Origin: Bacillota bacterium
GTDB lineage: Bacteria > Bacillota_I > Bacilli_A > RFN20 > CAG-826
Direction of reading: 5' to 3'
Length of the DNA stretch: 64,000 nucleotides
Assembly (NCBI GenBank): GCA_030834445.1
Contig: JAURFC010000001.1
Coordinates: 86,544-150,543 of the forward strand
Positions 38,610 through 48,033 of the stretch are shown here, piece after piece; position 1 is the stretch's first letter, and every line of letters starts with the position of its first letter. The notes below the pieces were generated by a model. The model was not told where the DNA came from and did no database searches. It was given only the letters and a program-made list of their open reading frames with translations. The position numbers and the translations under genes were made by a program.

Positions 38610-39164
38610 GTGAACGCAACGGAATTACGCCCAGGCAATCACTTCGTCTACGATCAAAATCTTTACACGGTGATTGATGTCGCCTTAAATAAAACTGCCA
38701 TGCGCAAAATGGTGGTTAAAGTCAAAGTGCGAAACCTTCGCTCGGGTTCGACGACAGAAATGTCGTTTTTAAGCGGAACGGATGTCGAAAAAGTGACACT
38801 CGATAAACGTAAAATGACGTATCTTTATGAATCAGCAGGCAATCTTGTATTTATGGACCAAGAAACGTTTGATCAACTCGAAATTAGTCGAGAACGATTG
38901 GAATGGGAACTTAATTTTTTAAAAACCGAACAAGAAATTGAAATCCTTCAATACGAAGATGAACTATTAGGCATTTCCTTACCGGCAAAAGTGAATTTAC
39001 AAGTCACGGAAACCGAACCTGCAGTCAAAGGAGATACCGTGAATAAAGCGATGAAAGATGCCCTCTTGGAAACAGGTTATAAAATTCGTGTTCCTTTATT
39101 TATTTCCGCCGGTGAAGTCATTATTGTCCGCACCGATGATGGAAGTTATGATGGACGCGCTTAA
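38610..39164 (+). CDS. efp: Elongation factor P
   Basis: EF-P helps ribosomes through polyproline stretches. The 184-residue protein has three OB-like domains and the standard C-terminal signature. Translation starts at GTG 38610 after AAATAAGGAG. The tip loop of domain I reads NKTAMRK (27-33), not the KPGKG loop that carries the modified Lys or Arg in most species; R32 or K33 might substitute. I remember a similar NKTAMR loop in Mycoplasma EF-P. No EpmA-, EarP- or YmfI-type modification gene is visible here. Confidence 0.95.
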   Translation: MNATELRPGNHFVYDQNLYTVIDVALNKTAMRKMVVKVKVRNLRSGSTTEMSFLSGTDVEKVTLDKRKMTYLYESAGNLVFMDQETFDQLEISRERLEWELNFLKTEQEIEILQYEDELLGISLPAKVNLQVTETEPAVKGDTVNKAMKDALLETGYKIRVPLFISAGEVIIVRTDDGSYDGRA

Positions 39165-39179
39165 TTAAAGGAGAAAAAA

Positions 39180-39395
39180 ATGGATATTTGGCAAACAATT
39201 TTATACTTAGCCATCGGTCTTGTGGGTGGTGCCGTTGCAGGTTTCTTTGGAGCCCGTTGGTATTTCCAACGCGAACTCAAAAAGAATCCTCCTATCAACG
39301 AAAAAATGATTCGTGCGATGTTCTTATCGATGGGTCGCAAACCTTCGGAAGCCCAAGTTCGCGCGGTTATTAATCAAATGAATTCCAACCGTTAA
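39180..39395 (+). CDS. yneF: YneF family (UPF0154) membrane protein
   Basis: The 71-residue product has one N-terminal membrane helix with small residues (AIGLVGGAVAGFFGARWYF) and the conserved cytoplasmic tail NPPINEKMIRAMFLSMGRKPSEAQV of the UPF0154 family, found in Bacillota and Mollicutes. Function unknown. An AAAGGAGAAAAAA site precedes the ATG. Its stop is shared with the convergent plsY stop in the palindrome TTAA. Confidence 0.92.
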   Translation: MDIWQTILYLAIGLVGGAVAGFFGARWYFQRELKKNPPINEKMIRAMFLSMGRKPSEAQVRAVINQMNSNR

Positions 39396-39415
39396 GGTTG
39401 TTTGGTTTGTTTTTT
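39386..39415 (+). terminator. Possible terminator straddling the yneF/plsY stop codons
   Basis: A short stem CAACC / GGTTG with a GTTAA loop contains the yneF stop codon and is followed by TTTGGTTTGTTTTTT on the plus strand. It would terminate yneF inside the end of plsY. The five-pair stem is weak. Confidence 0.4.
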
Positions 39416-40090
39416 CGCTTTAAAATCCAACTCTTTCCCAGCGAGAAGGCGTTGGATATTTTCTTTATGTCGCCATAAAAGAATCGCATAAATGACCAAC
39501 AAGGAAAGCGGATAAAAATATCCAGCATCGTTCATGCCATTCCAATAACCCAGCGCATTAAGACCTGGAACAAGCCAGAAAACCACGGCCAGTGTGACGC
39601 CTAATCCATATCCTAAAATGGAAGAAAGGGAGACGATTTTTTTCACGCGAATCATGATGACAAAAAAAGTAATACTGATGATCGCGATGAGCCAATTGGT
39701 CATCAGCATGTAAGAACCACCCGAAGAAACGGCTTTGCCTCCACGAAATTGAGCAAAGATGGGATAACAGTGCCCCAAGGTCGTTCCTAAACCCGATAAA
39801 AAGATTGCAAATTGGCCGAGAAGTAAAACCTCGACTCCTACGGAAGTCCAAACAAATGCCGCTTGATACGTGAGTAAGACGGGTAAAATGCCTTTGGATA
39901 AATCAAGAACAAATACGGCAAGCGCCGCTTGGATACCAAGGGTTCGATAGACGTTGGTCATCCCCGTTCCGCCGGAGCCAAATTGACGCACATCTTTACC
40001 ATAAAACACCTTCCCAATCACAACCCCACTCGGAAACGAGGCAAAAAGATAACTAACCAAGAATGCTAAAACAGGAATTAAGTAGTTCAT
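39392..40090 (-). CDS. plsY: Glycerol-3-phosphate acyltransferase PlsY
   Basis: PlsY acylates glycerol 3-phosphate from acyl-phosphate, the first step of membrane phospholipid synthesis and the outlet for the fatty acids made by the first gene cluster. The 232-residue multi-pass protein has motif 1 GSGGTGMTNVYRTLG (usual GSGNxGATNxxR), motif 2 TLGHCYPIFAQFRGGKAV, and five or so hydrophobic segments. It is the only minus-strand gene in the first 48 kb, read divergently from parE. The partner plsX is not in the window. Confidence 0.94.
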   Translation of the reverse strand: MNYLIPVLAFLVSYLFASFPSGVVIGKVFYGKDVRQFGSGGTGMTNVYRTLGIQAALAVFVLDLSKGILPVLLTYQAAFVWTSVGVEVLLLGQFAIFLSGLGTTLGHCYPIFAQFRGGKAVSSGGSYMLMTNWLIAIISITFFVIMIRVKKIVSLSSILGYGLGVTLAVVFWLVPGLNALGYWNGMNDAGYFYPLSLLVIYAILLWRHKENIQRLLAGKELDFKAKKQTKQP

Positions 40091-40099
40091 ATCACGTTT

Positions 40100-40105
40100 A
40101 TTTTA
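40100..40105 (-). promoter_or_regulatory. Putative -10 element of plsY
   Basis: On the minus strand TAAAAT ends 9 nt before the plsY ATG, leaving about 3 nt of leader and no ribosome-binding site. No strong -35 is present. Confidence 0.4.
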
Positions 40106-40131
40106 AAATACCTTTCTAAATTTGTTATAAT
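40103..40131 (+). promoter_or_regulatory. Promoter of parE-parC
   Basis: A perfect -10 TATAAT (40126-40131) has a -35 TTAAAA 17 bp upstream (40103-40108), overlapping the divergent plsY -10. About 19 nt of leader follow, without a clear Shine-Dalgarno sequence. Confidence 0.65.
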
Positions 40132-40156
40132 GCATTAGGTTAATCATAAACGAAAA

Positions 40157-42097
40157 ATGGAAGAAGTTAATAAGAAAATAACGAGTTATAACGAGGATAG
40201 TATTTCTGTCCTTGAAGGACTCGAGGGGGTACGCAAACGTCCTGCGATGTATATTGGGTCAACCAATAGCACCGGTTTGCATCATTTAGTATGGGAAATT
40301 GTCGATAACGCCATCGATGAAGCACTTTCCGGCTTTGGTGACCTTATTACAATTACCCTTCATAAAGATGGATCGTTAAGTGTCGCTGACAAGGGTCGTG
40401 GCATTCCCGTTGGGATTCAAAAACAAACCAATCGCCCTGCGATTGAAATTATTTTTTCAACGCTCCATAGCGGCGGTAAATTTAACGATAAAAACTATGT
40501 TTCCAGTGCGGGTTTACACGGAGTTGGTGCCAGCGTTACCAACGCATTATCCGAATATGTAGATGTGACCGTGTACCGTGATGGTGCCATTCATCACATT
40601 CGTTTTGAACAAGGTGGTAAAGTCATCAAGCCCTTAGAAGTAGTTGGTAAAACAACAAAATCAGGCAGTTTGATTCGTTTCAAACCCGATCCATCGATTT
40701 TTTCAACCGTGGAATTTAAATGGGAAACCATCACAACGCATTTACAAGAATCAGCTTTCTTAATGAAACGCGTACGCTTTTTAATTGTCGATGAACGAAC
40801 CAATCAAACCGCAGAATATTATTATGAAGAAGGTCTTAAAGAATACATTGAATCGTTGAATGAAAATAAAGATCGCCTTCACGATGTCATCACCTTTGAA
40901 GAGGTCGTTCAAGGCATGAATATTGAAATCGCGCTTCAATATTGCCAACAAGACTATAACGAAAACATTTATTCTTATGTCAATAACGTCCGCACCAAAG
41001 ACGGAGGAACCCATGAAAATGGTTTCCGAACCGCATTAACCCGCGCCATCAATGATTATGCGGAGAAAAATGAACTTTTAAGAAACAAACAAAAACTTGA
41101 AGGAAGCGATATTCGCGAAGGTTTAACGGCGATCATTAGTTTACGCATTCCTGAAGGGAAACTTGAATTTGAAGGGCAAACCAAAGGAAAATTAGGAACC
41201 CCGGATGCCTTATCAGCGGTGCAAAATATGTTTTATACCGCCTTAAGTTATTACTTAGCCGAACATAAAGAATTTGCAGTTTCTCTCGTCAAAAAATGCT
41301 TGGATGCGGCCTCGGCACGCGTTGCGGCCCGCAAAGCTAAAGAAGAAGCACGCGGCAATAAAAAATTGCGTCAAGAGATGATCTTATCGGATAAACTTAC
41401 CCCGGCCCAAAGCAAAGATTATCCTGCCAATGAACTGTTTATTGTCGAAGGTGATTCGGCGGGTGGTACCGCTAAAAACGGTCGTGATCGCGTTCATCAA
41501 GCCATTTTACCGTTGCGCGGTAAACCGCTCAATACCGATAGTATCACAATGGATCAAATGTTAAAAAATACCGAATTTGCCACCCTCATCCATGCGATTG
41601 GTGCGGGTGTCGGTCCCAGTTTTGATTTAGCCGATGCCAAATATGGAAAAATCATTATTATGACAGACGCGGATACCGATGGTGCCCATATTCAAACCCT
41701 CTTACTCACGTTTTTCTATCACCACATGCGACCGCTCATTCATGCAGGGAAAATCTTTATTGCGATCCCTCCTCTTTACCGCGTTCTTAATGAAAAAACC
41801 ATGAAGTTTGCCTATGCCTGGAATGATGAACAACTCGAAAGTGCAAAAAAGAAAATTGGATCACCTTACCGTATTTCTCGTTATAAAGGACTTGGGGAAA
41901 TGAATGCTTCCCAGCTGAAAGAAACCACGATGGATCCCAGTACACGTACGCTCATTCAAGTGAATATCGAAGATCCTTTAACCGTGGAACGTCGTGTCAC
42001 CGTGTTAATGGGAAAAGATACAACGATTCGCCGCAAATGGGTGGAAGAAAATGTGAAATTTTCTGCGGATGATACGTTAGGAAAGGTCGCAGTGTAA
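40157..42097 (+). CDS. parE: DNA topoisomerase IV subunit B
   Basis: ParE is the ATPase subunit of the chromosome-decatenating topoisomerase IV. The 646 residues have the GHKL ATPase motifs (EIVDNAIDEA, DKGRGIPVG, GLHGVGASVTNALSE) and the TOPRIM EGDSAGGTAKNGRDR, PLRGKPLN and DADTDGAHI. I call ParE rather than GyrB because parC follows 2 nt away and no recF or gyrA neighbours. Decatenation is needed near the terminus, in keeping with the dif site 6 kb away. Confidence 0.92.
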   Translation: MEEVNKKITSYNEDSISVLEGLEGVRKRPAMYIGSTNSTGLHHLVWEIVDNAIDEALSGFGDLITITLHKDGSLSVADKGRGIPVGIQKQTNRPAIEIIFSTLHSGGKFNDKNYVSSAGLHGVGASVTNALSEYVDVTVYRDGAIHHIRFEQGGKVIKPLEVVGKTTKSGSLIRFKPDPSIFSTVEFKWETITTHLQESAFLMKRVRFLIVDERTNQTAEYYYEEGLKEYIESLNENKDRLHDVITFEEVVQGMNIEIALQYCQQDYNENIYSYVNNVRTKDGGTHENGFRTALTRAINDYAEKNELLRNKQKLEGSDIREGLTAIISLRIPEGKLEFEGQTKGKLGTPDALSAVQNMFYTALSYYLAEHKEFAVSLVKKCLDAASARVAARKAKEEARGNKKLRQEMILSDKLTPAQSKDYPANELFIVEGDSAGGTAKNGRDRVHQAILPLRGKPLNTDSITMDQMLKNTEFATLIHAIGAGVGPSFDLADAKYGKIIIMTDADTDGAHIQTLLLTFFYHHMRPLIHAGKIFIAIPPLYRVLNEKTMKFAYAWNDEQLESAKKKIGSPYRISRYKGLGEMNASQLKETTMDPSTRTLIQVNIEDPLTVERRVTVLMGKDTTIRRKWVEENVKFSADDTLGKVAV

Positions 42098-42099
42098 CG

Positions 42100-44661
42100 A
42101 TGGCAAAAAAAGAGAAAGAAACACCCGTTATTGAAGAACATATTCAACAAGCAACCCTTGAAGACATCATGGGAGATCGCTACGCGACCTATGCCAAATA
42201 TGTCATTCAAGATCGTGCCATCCCTGACATACGTGATGGATTAAAACCAGTTCAACGTCGCATTATTTATGCCATGCATCACGCAGGGAATACTTTTTTT
42301 AAACCGTATCGCAAATGTGCCACCTCAGTTGGGGATGTCATGGGGAAATATCATCCTCATGGTGACGCTTCCATTTATGATGCCTTAGTGCACATGTCGC
42401 AACCATGGAAATTTCGTGTTCCCTTGATTGATTTTCAAGGGAATAACGGTTCGATTGATGGCGATAATGCCGCTGCCCATCGTTATACCGAATCACGCTT
42501 AGCCCATATTAGTGAGTTACTCATCCAAGACATTGAAAAAAATACGGTCGATATGCAGTTGACCTTTGATGACAGCCAAAAAGAACCGGTCGTCTTACCG
42601 GCGCGTTTCCCCAACTTATTACTCAACGGAACCCAAGGGATTGCGGTGGCGATGGCCACCAATATTCCTCCACACAATTTAGGAGAACTCATTGAAGCGA
42701 CGATTTATCGCTTGACGCATAAACGTAGTACGCTTGAAGATCTTTTATCCATTGTTAAAGGACCGGATTTCCCTACGGGGGGACTAATTTATGAAACCGA
42801 TCAACTCAAAAGTATGTATGCTTCGGGTCACGGTCGGGTTGAAATATTATCCCGCGTGGAAACGTTAACCTCCAAAGAAGGTCAACAACTCATCATCACT
42901 GAAATCCCGTATGGCGTTGTGAAATCCTCGCTTGTCAAAGCGATGGATGAAATTCGTTTTAAAAAAATTATCGATGGTATCATTGAAGTTCGCGATGAGT
43001 CCGATCACCAAGGTTTACGCATTGCCATTGATCTCAAAAAAGATGCGCAGGCCGATAAAATTCTTGCGTATCTTTATGCAAAAACCGAATTAAAATCGTC
43101 CTTTTCTGCGAATATGGTCGCGATTCATCACGACCATCCGATTACGTTTGGTTTAATCGATTATCTTGATGCGTACATTGAACATCAAGTCGATGTGATC
43201 ACCCGTGTTTCTCAATTCAATTTAGAAAAAGCGCAAGCACGCTTTGTGCTTGTGGAAGGGCTCATCAAAGCCATCTCCATTTTGGATGACGTTGTTAAAA
43301 CCATCCGTGCGAGTAAAGATAAAGCCGATGCAATGGCGAATTTAGAAAAAGCGTATGGTTTTTTAAAAGTCCAAGCGGAAGCCATTGTCAATTTACAACT
43401 TTATAAGTTAACGAATACCGATATTCATCAACTGGAAGAAGAGAAAAAAGAACTCGCCGAAATGATTGCCGCCTTAGAAGGCATTCTTGCAGACCGGGAA
43501 AAACTTGACCGTCGCCTTATCAAAGAACTCAAAGAAATCCAAAAACAATTCGCTTCGCCTCGTAAAACAGAAATCATTCCTCCACCCGAAACAACCGTTC
43601 AACTTGATAAACGCGATTTAATCGCCAAAGAAGATGTGATGATTGCCGTTACCCGGGATGGGTATATGAAGCGCGCCTCGGTGAAAAGTTTCCGTAGTTC
43701 CGATGCATTATTCCCTGGCATTAAGCCGGGTGATACGTTAGTGGCGATGGGACAAGCAACCACCCTGGATACCTTGTTAGCGTTTACGGACAAAGGCCAA
43801 TATTTATTGATTCCGGTCTATGATTTACCCGATACCAAATGGAAAGAAGAAGGTAAACACATTAACGCCCTCATTACGCTTCCTTCCGAAGATCATTTGA
43901 TTGGGGCCGTGCTTGTTAGTTCCTTTGCCGTGGATGCCCGCCTTATCTTATTAACCAAAAATGGACAAATTAAAAAGACGCGCTTGTCAGATTTCCTGGT
44001 CGCACGTAATTCAAAACCGATTACTTGTATTCGTTTAGCCAATGAGGATGCCTTAGTCAGCGTGGCGGTAAGCAATGGTCGAAGTGACCTCCTCTTATTT
44101 ACGGCAAAAGGCCGTGCCTCCCGTTATGCAGAACACGAACTCTCCACGATTGGCTTAAAAGCTAGTGGCGTAAAAGCGGTGGCAAACCTCGGGGAAGACG
44201 ATGGGCTTGTATCGCTTGTCTGCCTCGATGCAGAAGAACGGCAAAAAATTATGCTACTAACGCAAGAAGGCCATGTTCGCCTTATGGATTCTGACTATGT
44301 CAGTCCGACCCGACGCTTAGCGAAAATGGCGTACGTATTCCAAAGCTTTAAGTCCGAACCGCACTCCTTATTGGCGGTTTCCATCATTGGTAAACAACGG
44401 GAAGCATGGAGCCTTGATGCATTAACTTCGGATGGGGACATCTTCCATTATGAAAGTGCTGACTTTGCTCCGACGCCTGTAGATAAATACGCAAAGAAAA
44501 ACCTTGCCCTCAAAAAGCAGCAAACGCTCCTCTCCCTCTACAAACCTTTCTTGATGGCGATCACGAGTGATTATCCGACCTATCAACCCGTTGAAACCGA
44601 ACCCGAACCTTACGAAGAAGTAACACAACTTTCCATTTTTGAGGATATGCCCAACGAATGA
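42100..44661 (+). CDS. parC: DNA topoisomerase IV subunit A
   Basis: ParC is the DNA cleavage subunit. The 853-residue protein has the active tyrosine Y129 ([10 protein letters not shown]), the GKYHPHGD winged-helix segment and a C-terminal beta-propeller of degenerate repeats. The position equivalent to the quinolone-interacting serine (S80 of staphylococcal GrlA) is A90, and the acidic partner is D94. It follows parE closely and overlaps yqeG by ATGA. Confidence 0.93.
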   Translation: MAKKEKETPVIEEHIQQATLEDIMGDRYATYAKYVIQDRAIPDIRDGLKPVQRRIIYAMHHAGNTFFKPYRKCATSVGDVMGKYHPHGDASIYDALVHMSQPWKFRVPLIDFQGNNGSIDGDNAAAHRYTESRLAHISELLIQDIEKNTVDMQLTFDDSQKEPVVLPARFPNLLLNGTQGIAVAMATNIPPHNLGELIEATIYRLTHKRSTLEDLLSIVKGPDFPTGGLIYETDQLKSMYASGHGRVEILSRVETLTSKEGQQLIITEIPYGVVKSSLVKAMDEIRFKKIIDGIIEVRDESDHQGLRIAIDLKKDAQADKILAYLYAKTELKSSFSANMVAIHHDHPITFGLIDYLDAYIEHQVDVITRVSQFNLEKAQARFVLVEGLIKAISILDDVVKTIRASKDKADAMANLEKAYGFLKVQAEAIVNLQLYKLTNTDIHQLEEEKKELAEMIAALEGILADREKLDRRLIKELKEIQKQFASPRKTEIIPPPETTVQLDKRDLIAKEDVMIAVTRDGYMKRASVKSFRSSDALFPGIKPGDTLVAMGQATTLDTLLAFTDKGQYLLIPVYDLPDTKWKEEGKHINALITLPSEDHLIGAVLVSSFAVDARLILLTKNGQIKKTRLSDFLVARNSKPITCIRLANEDALVSVAVSNGRSDLLLFTAKGRASRYAEHELSTIGLKASGVKAVANLGEDDGLVSLVCLDAEERQKIMLLTQEGHVRLMDSDYVSPTRRLAKMAYVFQSFKSEPHSLLAVSIIGKQREAWSLDALTSDGDIFHYESADFAPTPVDKYAKKNLALKKQQTLLSLYKPFLMAITSDYPTYQPVETEPEPYEEVTQLSIFEDMPNE

Positions 44662-45194
44662 GGCGATGCTTAAAACGGTTTTTACCCACTTTTTATGCCA
44701 AACGTGTTTTTTCCATACCCTTAACGACGCTTTATCAAAAAGGCTATCGTTACCTTTTTATCGATTTAGATAATACCTTGGCCGCGTTTGATGAACCCTT
44801 GCCGTCCCAATTAACATTGGCATTTTTACAAGCTTGTGATCATGCCGGTTTCACCGTCACCTTAACCTCCAACAATAAACCTGCTCGCGTCACACCCTTT
44901 GCCCACGCGTGTCAAATTCCTTATTTAGCAAGTGTTGGGAAACCTTTTTCTCGGGACATTCTTAAATATTGCGAAGAAAAAGGGTATGCTAAAGATAAGG
45001 TAATCGTCATTGGTGATCAACTCCTGACCGATGTCTGGTTTGCCAATCGCTTAGGCTTTGCGTCCCTATTTGTCGAAAAGCTTGTGCCTCGGGACCATTG
45101 GCCCACGCGATTGAATCGGCTCATCGAAACGCCAATTAAACGGTATTGGAAGCGCCACCACCAACTCATTCCCTTGGAGGAAAACCATGAGTAA
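44658..45194 (+). CDS. yqeG: YqeG family HAD-type phosphatase
   Basis: The 178-residue HAD IIIA protein has motif I DLDNTL (FIDLDNTLAAFD near residue 35), motif II TSNNK, and motif III with KP and GDQLLTDVWFANRLG. It resembles phosphatidylglycerophosphate phosphatase relatives, but its substrate in Bacillota is not certain. It heads the conserved yqeG-yqeH-yhbY-nadD-yqeK-rsfS cluster, all overlapping here. Confidence 0.92.
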   Translation: MRRCLKRFLPTFYAKRVFSIPLTTLYQKGYRYLFIDLDNTLAAFDEPLPSQLTLAFLQACDHAGFTVTLTSNNKPARVTPFAHACQIPYLASVGKPFSRDILKYCEEKGYAKDKVIVIGDQLLTDVWFANRLGFASLFVEKLVPRDHWPTRLNRLIETPIKRYWKRHHQLIPLEENHE

Positions 45195-46323
45195 TGTCAA
45201 AATGATTCGTCGTTGTCCTGGTTGTGGATTGATTTTACAATCCATTGATGAACAACTTCCCGGTTATGTCCCCCCCAAACACGTGGAACGTCATGAAGTG
45301 GTCTTATGCCAACGCTGTTTTAAACTCCAACATTATGGCGAAGATATCGCCCCCAAAGAACAATTCAATGTCGATGAATTCGTCACGATTTTACGACAAG
45401 CCAAAAAAGACAACGCCATCATTATTTGGGTCCTCGATTTACTTCATTTTGAAACGACGTTATCGCCCCAATTAATTCAAGAACTTTCTGGGACAGAAAC
45501 GTATGTTTTTGCCACCAAACGCGATTTATTACCGAAGTCAATCAATCAAGAAAAACTCAAACATTATTTAGCGAAATATTTAGAAAAAAACGTGTTTGTA
45601 TATAAGGACATTTTAATTGTTTCAACCAAAGCAAAAGAAAGCTTACTCCCATTACAAACCATCATTTCCCAATCGGGTGGGACGCGACCCATTTATTTAT
45701 TTGGGGCGACTAGTTCCGGAAAATCATCCCTTGTGAATGCGTATTTAAAGCAATACACGAATGGAACGTACCGCATGATCACCACCTCCGCCTTTCCAGG
45801 GACGACCTTACGCGTCATTGAGATTCCGTTAACCGAAACCCAATCGATCTATGATACGCCGGGGTATATTGCCGATCATTCCTTATTAGCGCTTGTGGAA
45901 AAAGAAACGATTAAAGCCATGACGGCCAAAGTGGAAATCAAACCGAAACATTATCGATTAGGGGCAAAAGACTCCCTCAGTCTTGGCGGCTTAGTGCGTC
46001 TTGATATTCTTTCCGGCCCTAAAAGCATGATGAGTTTTTATTTTGCCAACCAAGTGATGTTCCATAAACAAACGTTAGCCAATGCGGATAAGAGTTTCTT
46101 TCATATGCTTGAAAAGAAAGCACTCACACCGGCTTCCAAACGTTTTCAACAACCTGAAGACTTTGTTCCTTTTGAAATCACCTTACCTGAAAAAGGCCGC
46201 CAAGATATTGCCTTAGCAGGCTATGGATGGCTTTCCGTGCCGTGCTTTGGTCAAACCCTCCGCCTCCTTGTTCCACAAGGAATGCTCGTCTTACCCATTC
46301 CGAGTAAACTATCCCATGAATAA
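45187..46323 (+). CDS. yqeH: Ribosome biogenesis GTPase YqeH
   Basis: YqeH is a circularly permuted GTPase needed for 30S assembly. The 378 residues begin with a zinc finger (CPGC and CQRC), then G4 ATKRDLLPKS precedes G1 GATSSGKSSL and G3 DTPG, the permuted order. A TTGGAGGAAAA site lies before the ATG in yqeG. It overlaps yhbY by 8 nt. aroE, which separates these genes in Bacillus, is missing. Confidence 0.95.
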   Translation: MSNVKMIRRCPGCGLILQSIDEQLPGYVPPKHVERHEVVLCQRCFKLQHYGEDIAPKEQFNVDEFVTILRQAKKDNAIIIWVLDLLHFETTLSPQLIQELSGTETYVFATKRDLLPKSINQEKLKHYLAKYLEKNVFVYKDILIVSTKAKESLLPLQTIISQSGGTRPIYLFGATSSGKSSLVNAYLKQYTNGTYRMITTSAFPGTTLRVIEIPLTETQSIYDTPGYIADHSLLALVEKETIKAMTAKVEIKPKHYRLGAKDSLSLGGLVRLDILSGPKSMMSFYFANQVMFHKQTLANADKSFFHMLEKKALTPASKRFQQPEDFVPFEITLPEKGRQDIALAGYGWLSVPCFGQTLRLLVPQGMLVLPIPSKLSHE

Positions 46324-46603
46324 AGCTCTGCTTCGTGATTTAAAACGGATCGCCCAAACCTTACCTGCCCGTTATCAAATTGGCAAAGGTGAACTTTCAC
46401 CCACCGTTTTTGCCTTACTCGATGCGGCTTTAACCGCAAATGAACTCATTAAAATAACCGTCCATGAAACGGTTTGGGAAACCATGCAAACGCAACTTGA
46501 TGCCTTAACTCAATCATTGCAGGCGATGCTCGTCCAAAAAATTGGTCATAAGCTTATTCTTTATCGAGAAAATCCTGCGATTCGGAAGTACGCTTCACGA
46601 TGA
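46316..46603 (+). CDS. yhbY: RNA-binding CRM domain protein YhbY
   Basis: YhbY-type proteins bind pre-ribosomal particles. I start at ATG 46316, overlapping yqeH (95 residues); longer readings run through yqeH. The CRM core is LRDLKRIAQTLPARYQIGKGEL and ANELIKITV; the usual GxxG loop reads GKGE here. It lies between yqeH and nadD as in Bacillus (yqeI) and overlaps nadD by ATGA. Confidence 0.9.
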   Translation: MNKALLRDLKRIAQTLPARYQIGKGELSPTVFALLDAALTANELIKITVHETVWETMQTQLDALTQSLQAMLVQKIGHKLILYRENPAIRKYASR

Positions 46604-47694
46604 AACGCCTCCTTTACGGTTCGGCTTTTGATCCGATTCATGACGGTCATCTTGGGATGTTAGCGCATGCGCAAGAACAATGTGGTATTGATGAAGTGGT
46701 ATTAATACCGACCAAAAATCCGCGTTGGAAATCGACCTCGACGCCGATTGAACATCGCTTAGCGATGGTGGCAAAAGCCATTGAAAATAAATTGCATTGG
46801 CGCATTTCTCGTCAGGAAATTGATACCCCAACGGTGGTGCAATTTACCATTGACACAGTTCGGTCTTTTAAAGAACAAGCCCCTGAAGATGATCTTTATT
46901 ATTTAATCGGAGCCGATCAAGTCGAACAATTTCATAAATGGAAAGAGGCAGAAGAACTTGCCTCCCTCGTGCACCTGGTCGCTTACCCACGTCCTGGGAT
47001 GGAAATGCATCATCCAAATTACCATTTATTTCATATTCAGTTGTTAGAAGGACCATCCTTCTCGGCAGCATCTCGCGAAATTCGTACATTAAAACAACTG
47101 CAAACCCCCTTACCGGTCGTGGAGTATATCCTTGATCATGATTTATATTTTACGAAAACCCTTAAAGCCTATTATTCAGAAAAACGGTTTGCCCATGTGT
47201 ATTCAACCGCCAAAGTCGCTTACCGAATTGCCCAAGCCAATCACCTACGCGCGGATCATGCGTTTCAAGCCGCGATTCTTCATGATATGGCCAAAGATCT
47301 ATCCGATGACGTTGCCCTTGATTTAATCCAACAATACGAAACCCATAAAGGACCATTTGAACCGTACGTTCTCCATCAATTCGCTGGTGCGATTTTAGCC
47401 CGCAATGAATTTCATATTGAAGAACCAAGTATTCTTGAAGCCATTCGTTATCATACCACGGGCAATGCCGACCTCCACCCCCTTGCCAAAGTGATTTATG
47501 CTTCGGATAAAATTGAACCGTTACGTGGTTATGATTCCTCGCGTTTAATCAATGCGTGTGAAAAAAATGTCGATGACGGTTTTATTGCCGTCTTAAAAGA
47601 CAATATGCGTTATCTAAAAAATAAAACCTTTAAATGGGATCACCCGTTAGTGCAAGCATGCCTTCATCATTATTTAGGAGAAACCTATGAATAA
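46600..47694 (+). CDS. nadD: Fused nicotinate-nucleotide adenylyltransferase / YqeK HD phosphohydrolase
   Basis: Residues 1-190 are NadD (YGSAFDPIHDGHL, the class HxGH motif, and GPSFSAASREIR-type C-terminal signature), which adenylates nicotinate mononucleotide. Residues 190-364 are a YqeK-type HD domain (RFAHVYSTAKVAYRIA, ILHDMAKD, HTTGNADLHPLAKVIYASDKIEP), a family shown to hydrolyse Ap4A. In Bacillus these are two adjacent genes; here there is one frame with no internal stop. The fusion joins NAD synthesis with dinucleotide clearance. Confidence 0.93.
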   Translation: MKRLLYGSAFDPIHDGHLGMLAHAQEQCGIDEVVLIPTKNPRWKSTSTPIEHRLAMVAKAIENKLHWRISRQEIDTPTVVQFTIDTVRSFKEQAPEDDLYYLIGADQVEQFHKWKEAEELASLVHLVAYPRPGMEMHHPNYHLFHIQLLEGPSFSAASREIRTLKQLQTPLPVVEYILDHDLYFTKTLKAYYSEKRFAHVYSTAKVAYRIAQANHLRADHAFQAAILHDMAKDLSDDVALDLIQQYETHKGPFEPYVLHQFAGAILARNEFHIEEPSILEAIRYHTTGNADLHPLAKVIYASDKIEPLRGYDSSRLINACEKNVDDGFIAVLKDNMRYLKNKTFKWDHPLVQACLHHYLGETYE

Positions 47695-48022
47695 ATTACC
47701 AGCGAATGTTCAGACCATGCTCGCTTTACTAGAAGATAAACAAGTGGAAACGATTAAATCCTTTGATGTTCGTTTGAAACATCCTTTAACCGATTTCATC
47801 CTTGTCGGGACGGTCAACAACACTCGTAAGATGCAAGCGATCGTAGATGAGGTACGACGTCTTGCTAAAGGTGAGTCCGTAACTTTACACCATATCGAAG
47901 GGCAACCCGAATCCGGATGGGTACTGTTGGATTGTCATGACATGCTCATTCACTTATTCTCGCCGGAAGTTCGCTTCAAGGTAGAAGTAGAACGAATCTT
48001 AGAAGCCACCCCCTCTCGTTAA
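47687..48022 (+). CDS. rsfS: Ribosome silencing factor RsfS
   Basis: RsfS binds L14 and blocks subunit joining during starvation. The 111-residue protein matches the family, with LTDFILVGTVNNTRKMQAIVDEV near residue 27 and ESGWVLLDCHDMLIHLFSPEVR near residue 70. It is the last plus-strand gene before the switch in transcription direction; the stop is 12 nt before the dif-like sequence. Confidence 0.94.
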   Translation: MNKLPANVQTMLALLEDKQVETIKSFDVRLKHPLTDFILVGTVNNTRKMQAIVDEVRRLAKGESVTLHHIEGQPESGWVLLDCHDMLIHLFSPEVRFKVEVERILEATPSR

Positions 48023-48033
48023 AAAAGATTATT

